From contig JADFNT010000020.1 in NCBI GenBank assembly GCA_022563215.1, positions 1 to 12,537 of the forward strand: 12,537 nt of DNA, given 5' to 3'. This document shows positions 4,679 through 11,493 of the stretch, piece by piece. The stretch comes from Pseudomonadota bacterium (lineage in GTDB: Bacteria; Pseudomonadota; Alphaproteobacteria; Rhodospirillales; Casp-alpha2). How positions within the stretch are numbered: position 1 is the stretch's first letter; each line of letters begins with the position of its first letter. The position numbers and the translations under genes are program-made. The notes under the pieces are model-generated. The model worked only from the letters and a program-made list of their open reading frames with translations, was not told the DNA's origin and made no database searches.

Positions 4679-5323
4679 ATGGCGGCGGACATCATCCCGG
4701 GCCAGCGCGACCTGCTCCTGGTGATCGACGTGCAGAACGACTTCTGCCCCGAGGGCGCGCTCGCCGTACCCGAGGGCGATGCGGTGGTGCCGGTCATCAA
4801 CCGCATCCAGCCCGGTTTCGCCCACGTCGTCCTGACCCAGGACTGGCACCCGGCGGGGCACCAGTCCTTCGCCTCGACCCACCCGGGCCATGCGCCCTTC
4901 GAGACCGTCGAGGTCGCCTACGGCCCCCAGACCCTGTGGCCCGACCACTGCGTCCAGGGCACGCCGGGCGCGGCGTTTCACCCGGATCTGGACACGGCCA
5001 GGGCCGATATGATCCTGCGCAAGGGCACCCGGGCCGAGATCGACTCCTATTCCGCCTTCTACGAGAACGACCGCACGACCGCGACCGGGCTCGCCGGCTA
5101 CCTGCGCGGGCGCGGCGTCACGCGGGTCTTCATCTGCGGCCTGGCGACCGACTATTGCGTCCATTTCTCGGCGCTCGACGCGGCCCGGGAGGGCTTCGAG
5201 GCGGTGGTCATCGAGGACGCCTGCCGCGGCATCGACCTCGAAGGTTCGCTGGCCGCGGCCAACCAGGCCATGGCCGAGGCCGGGGTGGCGGTCATCCAAT
5301 CGGCCGATATCGGCAATCCGTAG
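4679..5323 (+). CDS. pncA: Nicotinamidase (PncA), isochorismatase-like hydrolase
   Basis: A 214-aa cytosolic enzyme that hydrolyses nicotinamide to nicotinate and ammonia for NAD salvage. The catalytic triad is visible: D17 in LLLVIDVQNDF, K115 in ILRKGT and C160 in GLATDYCV. The metal site is also complete: D55 and H57 in TQDWHP and H90 in LWPDHCVQG. The cis-peptide/active-site segment and length (about 210) fit bacterial PncA, including the TRAEIDSYSAFYEND stretch. The ATG at 4679 follows AGGAGG (4661-4666) at a longish 12-base spacing. It lies 25 bases after the extradiol dioxygenase stop and is likely its operon partner; it ends before a bidirectional hairpin at 5368-5400. Pyrazinamidase side activity is common in the family. 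Confidence 0.95.
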   Translation: MAADIIPGQRDLLLVIDVQNDFCPEGALAVPEGDAVVPVINRIQPGFAHVVLTQDWHPAGHQSFASTHPGHAPFETVEVAYGPQTLWPDHCVQGTPGAAFHPDLDTARADMILRKGTRAEIDSYSAFYENDRTTATGLAGYLRGRGVTRVFICGLATDYCVHFSALDAAREGFEAVVIEDACRGIDLEGSLAAANQAMAEAGVAVIQSADIGNP

Positions 5324-5367
5324 CGCCGCCGTCTTCCGCCATCCGGCCTAGGCCCTGGGGAGACGTA

Positions 5368-5400
5368 AAAACGCCCGGACCAGGGCGGCCCGGACGTTTT
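5368..5400. terminator. Bidirectional intrinsic terminator between convergent operons
   Basis: Arms AAAACGCCCGG (5368-5378) and CCGGACGTTTT (5390-5400) pair over 11 positions with one mismatch, which becomes a G-U pair when read on the minus strand. A-rich and T-rich flanks give U-runs in both directions. It would end the dioxygenase-pncA transcript and the long minus-strand run that finishes at 5443. Confidence 0.8.
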
Positions 5401-5442
5401 CCGGTTGTCTTGTTTTTACCGAAAGGTAGAAATCAGGCCCGC

Positions 5443-6015
5443 CTATTTGACGTTTTCGAGTTTCTTATTGATTTTTTTCATCATTTTTTGGCACTTCTTT
5501 TTCTTGCCGTGGTCGATGTCCTTGAACTCCCCGACCTCTTTACCCTTGCCCTCGTTGACCATTTGCCGGGCCCGCGCGACATCGGCGCCGAGCTTTTTCC
5601 TGAACCCCTTGCCGGTGGTGAAATATGACGTCGACATCAGGATCAGGCCGCTCAGCCCCTTGCGGCTGGCGGCGTAACCCAGCGCCACGTTAGCGCCCAG
5701 GCCGTGCCCGGCGATGAATATGCGCTTCGCCCCGTCGGATTTCAGGTCGGCGACGGTTTCGTCCAATTCCTTGAGGGCCTGTTCGTAGGTTTTGTCGTAT
5801 ATGCGCCGAATGTGCCACGCCGCCAGGGGCATTTTGACGATAATGCCGGCACCTGAAAGTTGCTCGACCAGGTTTTCGAGGTCCAGAAAGTCCCTGTTTT
5901 TGTCGTTCAGCATCACGACGCCGATTTTCTCCGCGCCCAAGGCGGGGCCGGGCTGAAAACCGGCCAGCACGGTGAAAACAAAACAAACGAGGGCGGAAGT
6001 GAAGATTTTTCTCAT
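5443..6015 (-). CDS. Degenerate exported alpha/beta-hydrolase-like protein
   Basis: A 190-aa protein starting at ATG 6015, five bases after AAAGGAG. Residues 1-28 are a signal peptide (MRKIFTSALVCFVFTVLAGF..., cleavage near ALGA), so it is exported. The core resembles an alpha/beta hydrolase: IGVVMLNDKN at 31-40 and the elbow IFIAGHGLGANVALGYAAS at 99-117. In active members the elbow reads GHSLG; here position 105 is Gly, so the nucleophile serine is missing. The protein also stops soon after, at a lysine-rich tail (KKKKCQKMMKKINKK), without room for the usual acid and histidine of the triad; hydrolases of this kind normally run some 80-100 residues further. It is thus probably a pseudoenzyme or decaying gene, yet frame, signal peptide and ribosome site are intact. 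It is last of the minus-strand run, 30 bases after the mutase gene. Confidence 0.7.
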   Translation of the reverse strand: MRKIFTSALVCFVFTVLAGFQPGPALGAEKIGVVMLNDKNRDFLDLENLVEQLSGAGIIVKMPLAAWHIRRIYDKTYEQALKELDETVADLKSDGAKRIFIAGHGLGANVALGYAASRKGLSGLILMSTSYFTTGKGFRKKLGADVARARQMVNEGKGKEVGEFKDIDHGKKKKCQKMMKKINKKLENVK

Positions 6016-6045
6016 TTTAGCTCCTTTCGCGGCAGAACCCTTATA

Positions 6046-7434
6046 TCACCCATCGGGCAAGGCGAGGCCGCTGGCTTCCAGTTGCGCCCGAAGCCGGTTC
6101 TTGAGCCTTTCTAGGCCCTTAGGCGTCGCGGACTCACAGCGCGCCACCAGCGCCGCCTGGGTGTTCGAGGCGCGCAACAGCCACCAGCCGTCCTCGGTCT
6201 CGACCCGCACCCCGTCGATGTCGTGAACGGTGATTCCCTGCTCTTTTTCCAAGCGCCCCCGGACCTCGTCGATGACGGCGAACTTGCGGTCTTCGGGGCA
6301 ATCGAAACGCAGTTCCGGCGTATTCACCATCGCCGGCAGGCGGTCGTGGATCTCGGCCAGGCTGTCGCCGGACCGATTGAGCACTGAAAGCAGCCGCACG
6401 GCTACGTAAAGCGCGTCGTCGAAGCCGTAATAGCGGTGCCTGAAGAAGATATGGGCGCTCATCTCGCCGGCCAGGGGGGCGCCGATTTCAGCCATCTTGT
6501 TCTTGATGTGGGAATGGCCGGTCTTCCACATCAGGGGCTTGCCGCCCATGCGCGCGATCTCGTCGAAGAACACCCGGCTCGACTTGACGTCGGCGATGAT
6601 CGTCGCCCCCGGTTGATCCTCCAGGACTTCCCGGGCCAGGATCACCAGAAGCTGATCCCCCCACAACACCCGGCCCAGGCCGTCGATGACGCCGATCCTG
6701 TCGCCGTCGCCGTCGAAGGCGATGCCGAGGTCGCAGCGGTGATCGGCGACCGCGTGCTTCAACTGCTCGAGGTTGCTTTCCACCGTCGGGTCCGGATGGT
6801 GGGCGGGAAACGTGCCGTCGATTTCGTCGTTGAGAAGCACATGGTCGCCGGGAAGGCCGCCGGTCATCTTTCTAAGAACCTCCCCGGTGGCGCCGTTGCC
6901 GGCGTCCCAGGCGACCTTCAGGGGCGTTTTGCCGGGCTCGAAATCCTCTAACAGCCGGGCCGTGTAATCGTCGAGGATGGATTGCTCCGTTACCGCGCCG
7001 TCGCCTTCGGCAAAGCCGCCGGCGGCGGCCCGTTCGCCCAGCAACCGGATGTCGTCGGCGAAAAACGGCTTGCCGCCGATGACCAATTTGATGCCGTTGT
7101 ATTGCGGCGGGTTATGCGACCCGGTGACCATCAACCCGGCGTCGACGCCCAGCGTCTGTTCGGCGTAATACAGCATCGGCGTCGGCCCGAGTCCGATGCG
7201 AACAACGCCGATGCCGACCTGTGAAAGCCCCTCGACCAGGGCCGCCTCCAGCGCCGGCGACGTGAGCCGGCCGTCATAACCGACGGCGGCGCTTTTGCCG
7301 CCCCGGTCGCGCAAAATCGACCCGAAGGCGCAGCCGATGGCGCGGGCGGCGGCATCGTTCAGGGTGTCCGGGACAATGCCCCGGATGTCGTATTCGCGGA
7401 GGATGGTAGGATCGAGCCGGTGGCCTTCGGGCAT
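6046..7434 (-). CDS. Phosphoglucomutase/phosphomannomutase (alpha-D-phosphohexomutase family)
   Basis: A 462-aa cytosolic enzyme that interconverts hexose 6- and 1-phosphates; it supplies glucose-1-phosphate to GalU and/or mannose-1-phosphate. All four family loops are present: the phosphoserine loop [13 protein letters not shown] with S106, the metal loop DGDGDRIG with D241/D243/D245, the sugar loop GEMSAHIFF at 323-331 (Ala where many have Gly), and the phosphate loop [12 protein letters not shown] at 421-432 (Ala where most have Pro). N-terminal REYDIRGI and length match the bifunctional AlgC/PgmG-type proteins. ATG 7434 follows AAGGAAGG. It lies 60 bases behind the UDP-glucose dehydrogenase stop and 30 bases ahead of the degenerate hydrolase, so probably in one operon. 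Whether Glc or Man is the main substrate cannot be told from sequence alone. Confidence 0.95.
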   Translation of the reverse strand: MPEGHRLDPTILREYDIRGIVPDTLNDAAARAIGCAFGSILRDRGGKSAAVGYDGRLTSPALEAALVEGLSQVGIGVVRIGLGPTPMLYYAEQTLGVDAGLMVTGSHNPPQYNGIKLVIGGKPFFADDIRLLGERAAAGGFAEGDGAVTEQSILDDYTARLLEDFEPGKTPLKVAWDAGNGATGEVLRKMTGGLPGDHVLLNDEIDGTFPAHHPDPTVESNLEQLKHAVADHRCDLGIAFDGDGDRIGVIDGLGRVLWGDQLLVILAREVLEDQPGATIIADVKSSRVFFDEIARMGGKPLMWKTGHSHIKNKMAEIGAPLAGEMSAHIFFRHRYYGFDDALYVAVRLLSVLNRSGDSLAEIHDRLPAMVNTPELRFDCPEDRKFAVIDEVRGRLEKEQGITVHDIDGVRVETEDGWWLLRASNTQAALVARCESATPKGLERLKNRLRAQLEASGLALPDG

Positions 7435-7457
7435 GGGAAGCGCCTTCCTTTCGCCGG

Positions 7458-7487
7458 GGCCTTTCGCCGCGGCCTTTCGCCGCGGCC
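7458..7487. repeat. 13-bp tandem repeat between the dehydrogenase and mutase genes
   Basis: GGCCTTTCGCCGC occurs at 7458-7470 and 7471-7483 and begins again (GGCC) at 7484. It fills half of the 60-base gap between the two genes. Read on the minus strand it supplies GGCGAAAGG motifs that could fold on themselves but no clear terminator. Confidence 0.75.
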
Positions 7488-7494
7488 TAAGCCG

Positions 7495-8814
7495 TTAATC
7501 CGAGGCCGCCCGGGCGCGGCCGACGCAGGTGTATCGGAAACCCGCCGCCGCCATCTCGTCGGGGTCGTAGATGTTGCGCAGGTCCACCATCACCGGCGAT
7601 TTCATCAGCGACTTGACGCGTTCCAGATCGAGGGCCCGGAATTCGTTCCATTCGGTGACGATGGTCAGCGCGTCCGAGCCAGTCACCGTGTCGTAGGCGT
7701 CCTCGCACCATTCGACCCCATCGAGCAGCGCCTTGGCCTCGTCCATGCCTTCCGGATCGAAGGCCCGTATCTTGGCGCCGCCCGCCTGCAGGCGGGCGAT
7801 GATGCCGAGGCTCGGCGCTTCGCGCATGTCGTCGGTGTTGGGCTTGAAGGTCAGGCCGAGGACGGCGATCACCTTGCCGTCCACCGAGCCGCCGCAGGCG
7901 GCGACGATCTTATCCGCCATCCGCCCCTTGCGTTCGTCGTTGACGATGGTCACGGCTTCGACGATGCGAAGCGGATGGCCCGCTTCGGCCGCCGTCCGCA
8001 CCAGGGCCAGGGTGTCCTTGGGAAAGCACGACCCCCCGTACCCGGGCCCGGCATGAAGGAATTTCGGCCCGATGCGGCCGTCCAGGCCGATGCCCTTGGC
8101 CACGTCCTGCACGTCGGCGTCGGTGACCTCGCAAAGATCGGCGATTTCGTTGATGAAGGTGATTTTCGTCGCCAGGAAGGCGTTGGCCGCGTACTTGATC
8201 ATTTCCGCCGTCGGGCGGGTAGTGAACAGTATAGGCGTTTCGATCAGGAAAAGCGGCCGGTAGAGCTGTTGCATGGTATCGCGGGCGCGTTCGCTGCCGG
8301 TGCCGATGACGACCCGGTCCGGGCGCAGGAAATCGCTGATGGCCGAGCCCTCGCGCAGGAATTCCGGGTTCGAGACGACGTCGAAATCGAGCTCGGCGTT
8401 GACGCCTCGAATGATCTTCTCGATCTCGCGGCCGGTGCCCACGGGTACCGTCGATTTGGTCACCACCACCGTATAGCCGTCCAGGGCCGCGGCAATTTTC
8501 TCGGCCACGGCGAACACGTTGCCGAGGTCGGCGTCGCCGTTGTCTTCGTTGCTCGGCGTGCCGACGGCGATGAAGACCGCGTCGGCGCCCTTGACCGCGT
8601 CCCCGAGGCCGGTGGCGAAGGACAGCCGCCCGGCCTTGACGTTGCCGGCGACCAGTTCCTCCAGGCCCGGCTCGTAGATGGGCATGTGGCCGGCGTTGAG
8701 CTTCTTGATCCTGGCCTCGTCCCGGTCGATGCAGGTGACGTCGTGGCCGAACTCTGAAAAGCACGCGCCGGTCACCAATCCCACATAGCCGGCGCCGATT
8801 ATCGCGATGTGCAT
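7495..8814 (-). CDS. ugd: UDP-glucose 6-dehydrogenase
   Basis: A 439-aa cytosolic enzyme that oxidises UDP-glucose to UDP-glucuronate with two NAD+. The N-terminal dinucleotide fold starts MHIAIIGAGYVGLVTG (GxGxxG at 7-12). The central helix has K207 and N211 in EMIKYAANAFLA, and the catalytic cysteine C263 lies in HAGPGYGGSCFPKDT. STVPVGTG at 121-128 and NPEFLREGSA at 149-158 are family blocks; the C-terminal UDP-binding domain has LGLTFKPNTDDMREAPS. Length is typical (430-450). ATG 8814 follows GGGG at 5-8 bases upstream and lies 31 bases after the galU stop, with a small tandem repeat between. Product feeds glucuronate-containing capsule, exopolysaccharide or lipid A/LPS modification. Confidence 0.97.
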   Translation of the reverse strand: MHIAIIGAGYVGLVTGACFSEFGHDVTCIDRDEARIKKLNAGHMPIYEPGLEELVAGNVKAGRLSFATGLGDAVKGADAVFIAVGTPSNEDNGDADLGNVFAVAEKIAAALDGYTVVVTKSTVPVGTGREIEKIIRGVNAELDFDVVSNPEFLREGSAISDFLRPDRVVIGTGSERARDTMQQLYRPLFLIETPILFTTRPTAEMIKYAANAFLATKITFINEIADLCEVTDADVQDVAKGIGLDGRIGPKFLHAGPGYGGSCFPKDTLALVRTAAEAGHPLRIVEAVTIVNDERKGRMADKIVAACGGSVDGKVIAVLGLTFKPNTDDMREAPSLGIIARLQAGGAKIRAFDPEGMDEAKALLDGVEWCEDAYDTVTGSDALTIVTEWNEFRALDLERVKSLMKSPVMVDLRNIYDPDEMAAAGFRYTCVGRARAASD

Positions 8815-8820
8815 GGCATT

Positions 8821-8853
8821 CCCCTATCCGGCCCCTATCCGGCGCCTATCCGG
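8821..8853. repeat. 11-bp tandem repeat (3 copies) over the galU stop codon
   Basis: CCCCTATCCGG (8821-8831), the same again (8832-8842) and CGCCTATCCGG (8843-8853) follow each other directly. On the minus strand each unit holds GGATAG; the first TAG met is the galU stop (8848-8846). The repeats make up most of the 31-base spacer to the dehydrogenase gene and set its distance. Confidence 0.85.
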
Positions 8854-9691
8854 CCCCGGCCAGGTCGGCCCGTTCGGCGGCGAAGGCGGCGTTGGCCTCG
8901 ACAAATCCCGACTTGGTGCCGCAATCGAACCGCCGGCCGTCGATGCGCAGCCCATGCAGGGGAATCTTGTCGAGCATCGCCGCCAGGGCGTCGGTGAGCT
9001 GAATCTCGCCGCCGGCGCCTTCGACCTTCCTGTCCAGGTGATCGAAGACCTGCGGCTGCAGGATATAGCGCCCGATGACCGCGAGCCGGGACGGCGCTTG
9101 CGCCCGGTCCGGCTTCTCGACCACCCCGCGGGCGCGGACCAGGCGGCCGTCGTCCTCCTCGACGTCGAGAATGCCGTAACGCGATGTCAGCGCAACAGCC
9201 ACTTCCTCGACGGCGATGACGTTGCCGCCGGTGTCCTGGTAGGCCTCGACCATCTGGGCCAGGCAACCCGGCCGGGCCTGCATCAGATCGTCGGGCAGCA
9301 GCACGGCGAAGGGGCCGTCGGAAACGAATTCCTTGGCGCACCAGACCGCATGGCCTAGCCCTAAGGGCTGCTCCTGGTGGGTGAAGGAAATTTTCCTGGG
9401 CTTCGGGAATTCGTCGCGCAGCGCTTTCAACTCGGCTTCCTTGCCCCGCGCTTCCAGCGCCGCCTCCAATTCGGGGTCGGGCGCGAAATGGTCCTCTATC
9501 AGGCTTCTTCCCGGCGCCGTGACCATCACCATCTCCTCGATTCCGGCTTCCATCGCCTCTTCGACCGCGTATTGGATCAGCGGCTTGTCGACGATCGGCA
9601 GCATTTCCTTTGGCATCGCCTTGGTGGCCGGTAAAAACCGGGTCCCCAGACCGGCGACCGGAAACACCGCCTTGGTGACAGCCTTGACCAT
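8846..9691 (-). CDS. galU: UTP--glucose-1-phosphate uridylyltransferase
   Basis: A 281-aa nucleotidyltransferase making UDP-glucose from UTP and glucose-1-phosphate in the cytosol. The N-terminal signature AVFPVAGLGTRFLPATKAMP is at 8-27, followed by KEMLPIVDKPLIQYAVEEA; QPLGLGHAVWCAKE (108-121) and the metal-binding LLPDD (131-135) are also typical, as is VVEKP later and the C-terminal DCGTKSGFVEAN. The ATG at 9691 is preferred because MVKAVTKAVFPVAG is the standard family start; a GTG 45 bases upstream would add an unconserved tail. The ribosome site is weak (GGTACGG region). Gap to the J-domain gene upstream is 113 bases, so it may also have its own promoter. Followed by ugd and the hexomutase, it makes a complete UDP-glucuronate pathway. 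Confidence 0.97.
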   Translation of the reverse strand: MVKAVTKAVFPVAGLGTRFLPATKAMPKEMLPIVDKPLIQYAVEEAMEAGIEEMVMVTAPGRSLIEDHFAPDPELEAALEARGKEAELKALRDEFPKPRKISFTHQEQPLGLGHAVWCAKEFVSDGPFAVLLPDDLMQARPGCLAQMVEAYQDTGGNVIAVEEVAVALTSRYGILDVEEDDGRLVRARGVVEKPDRAQAPSRLAVIGRYILQPQVFDHLDRKVEGAGGEIQLTDALAAMLDKIPLHGLRIDGRRFDCGTKSGFVEANAAFAAERADLAGAG

Positions 9692-9804
9692 GAACCGTAC
9701 CCGAAAAACTGTTGACGGCGGCGATGGTTGCCGCACCCGCCCCTATCTTGCGAACGGGCGCGGCCTTTTTGCCATAGGGAAAGCCCCCGGGCAAGGACGA
9801 CGGA

Positions 9805-10539
9805 TCAATTCCCCAGCAACACGTCCTTGGCGCGGTTGATCTGCGCCGCCAGGTAGGTCGAGCCGCCGCGGTCGGGATGCAGGCCGGCGATCAGACGGCG
9901 GTGGGCGTCCTTGATCTCCTGTTCGCCGGCGCCTTCCCCGAGCCCAAGGATTTCCAGGGCCTGGGCCCGGGTCGTCGGGCCTTCGCCGGAACCGGCGCCT
10001 TTTCCGTCATCCTGGGTGGTTTGCCGCCAATCGGGATGGATGCGGTTGATATAGGTTTCCAGCACCTGCGCCGAGGGCTGGTCCTCGACCCAGCAGGTCT
10101 TCAAAAGGTCCACCAGTTCGTTCACCGACATGCTGTCCAGGGCGCGGCCGGCATAATCGCCTTCAAGCACCTCGCCGGTCATTTTTCCCGTTGCGTGATC
10201 CAGGGCCATGCGCAGGAACCGGGTTTCCACGTCGGACGACTGCCCGGCCCCTCCCTTTCCGGCGCTTCCCGGGCCGCCCGAAGCCATGCGCGAGAAGGTC
10301 TTGTACATCCGGTGTGCCCGGCGTGCCCGCATGAACCAGGGCAACAGGGCCGGCAGGGCGAAAAACGCCCACGCCAACCGGCCGCTGAAAACGAAAAACA
10401 ACGCCACCACCCCGATGACCCCGAAAAGCAGTCCCTTCAGCACCTTGATCAGGGTCTTGGGATCGGCGGTGGTGAACCAGCGCCCGGCCAGCAATAATCC
10501 GGCGAGGAGGGCAAGGCCAAGGATGAACAGGGGGAACAT
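9805..10539 (-). CDS. Membrane-anchored J-domain (DnaJ-like) protein
   Basis: A 244-aa protein from ATG 10539, which lies four bases after the preceding stop with AAGGGCGG as ribosome site. Residues 1-19 (MFPLFILGLALLAGLLLAG) and about 34-70 are hydrophobic, giving two or three membrane segments. A Gly/Ser-rich linker (88-102) leads to a conserved middle part (LRMALDHATGKMTGEVLEGDYAGR at 109-132, ETYINRIHPDWR at 161-172). The C-terminal J-domain has ILGLGEGAGEQEIKDAHRRL and an intact HPD (221-223) in LHPDRGGS. Such proteins resemble the mitochondrial Pam18/Tim14 layout and probably recruit and stimulate an Hsp70 (DnaK) at the inner membrane. The in-frame extension to 10635 is not needed. Partner function of the adjacent VWA-like protein is unknown. 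Confidence 0.88.
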   Translation of the reverse strand: MFPLFILGLALLAGLLLAGRWFTTADPKTLIKVLKGLLFGVIGVVALFFVFSGRLAWAFFALPALLPWFMRARRAHRMYKTFSRMASGGPGSAGKGGAGQSSDVETRFLRMALDHATGKMTGEVLEGDYAGRALDSMSVNELVDLLKTCWVEDQPSAQVLETYINRIHPDWRQTTQDDGKGAGSGEGPTTRAQALEILGLGEGAGEQEIKDAHRRLIAGLHPDRGGSTYLAAQINRAKDVLLGN

Positions 10540-10543
10540 GCGT

Positions 10544-11260
10544 TCAGCCGCCCTTGACCTGGTGGGCGAGTTTAAGCACCTCGCCGCCGCGTTTCCTGGC
10601 CATGTCTTCCAACGCCGGGTGGCCGCCGGCGGCATAGACGGCGACGGCGCCTAAAAGGTCCTTCAACACCTGGGCGCTATCGGCGTCGAACTGGCAGTAG
10701 GCGCCGTTGGTCAGTTTGGCGATTTGCCGGAAGGCGAAACCGGCGATCGGGTCGGCGCCTTCGTGGAACATGAAGGCCGGCACCCCCATCAGTCCCAGTT
10801 CGCCGGCGGCTTTTCCCACCTGGTCGATGTCTTCCTCGAAACAATCGCCGACGAAGACCAGGGCGTCGATTTTCCGCTCCCTGGTTTCGTTGATGGCGTG
10901 GGCGAGCACCCTTTCGATATCGGTTACGCCGGCGAGGCAGAAAACCGACGTCATCTGGCGGAGAAGCACTTTCTCTTCCACGGTCCATTGGCCGGCCTTG
11001 AACTCGCCGAACCCCCGGTAATAGGCCAGTTGGATTTCCAGCCCGCCCAAGGCCGCCGTTTCCTGAAACATCTCGCCCTGGATACGGGCCGCCATGTCCC
11101 AGGTCGGTTTGCGGCTGGCGGTGGCGTCCATGGCGAACAACAACCGCCCCGGCCGGCCCGTTTTTTTGCCGACCGGCGTCAGGCGGACTTTTTCCAGGAA
11201 CGCATCAACGTTGGCCTGGGACGCTTTTTTGCTGGGAACCTTGCCGCTACCCTTTGCCAT
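10544..11260 (-). CDS. VWA-domain-like cytosolic protein of unknown function
   Basis: A 238-aa protein from ATG 11260 without a strong ribosome site. After a basic, lysine-rich N-terminus (1-38) the fold looks like a von Willebrand factor A domain: beta strand RLLFAMDATAS with a MIDAS-like D45-x-T47-x-S49, a GVTD loop (T113, D114), and LVFVGDC with D139. The usual DxSxS is thus DATAS, still able to bind metal in principle. No signal peptide or membrane segment is seen. C-terminal KRGGEVLKLAHQVKGG ends four bases before the J-domain gene, so the two are translationally close and probably act together. Function is not known; a metal-dependent adaptor for a chaperone is conceivable but unproven. 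Confidence 0.75.
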   Translation of the reverse strand: MAKGSGKVPSKKASQANVDAFLEKVRLTPVGKKTGRPGRLLFAMDATASRKPTWDMAARIQGEMFQETAALGGLEIQLAYYRGFGEFKAGQWTVEEKVLLRQMTSVFCLAGVTDIERVLAHAINETRERKIDALVFVGDCFEEDIDQVGKAAGELGLMGVPAFMFHEGADPIAGFAFRQIAKLTNGAYCQFDADSAQVLKDLLGAVAVYAAGGHPALEDMARKRGGEVLKLAHQVKGG

Positions 11261-11493
11261 GGGCCGAGTCTACCCGGTCTTAGGATTCGGCGACAGCCCG
11301 GGAAACTTTCGCTGTCAGTAACAGGTGAAATGTTGCCAAAATCGGTCAATTCGATTTGTTATCGACAGGGGCCGCGACCGGGCGGTGAAAAAGGGGGTCA
11401 TTATCAATGGCCTGCCCATCATCAACGGCTGGCCGCCGGTACGGGTTTGAGCCCATCCCGCGTCTGGACAATGATTACCGGGACTATGTGGGT
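11261..11493. other. Intergenic region between the RTX-type gene and the VWA-like gene
   Basis: These 233 bases contain no convincing gene. I see a 6-bp inverted repeat GACAGC/GCTGTC (11292-11297, 11311-11316) ahead of the VWA-like gene and a partial direct repeat (ATCAATGGC at 11404 and ATCAACGGC at 11420). There is no clear intrinsic terminator after the RTX gene stop at 11494. Confidence 0.4.

Noticed and set aside
7420-8757. Plus-strand open frame of 445 codons
   Set aside because: It is the shadow of the UDP-glucose dehydrogenase gene, which has all catalytic motifs on the other strand.
9692-9804. Terminator between the J-domain gene and galU
   Set aside because: GC-rich inverted repeats exist (CGCCC near 9738 with GGGCG near 9760) but stems are short and no U-tract follows on the minus strand.
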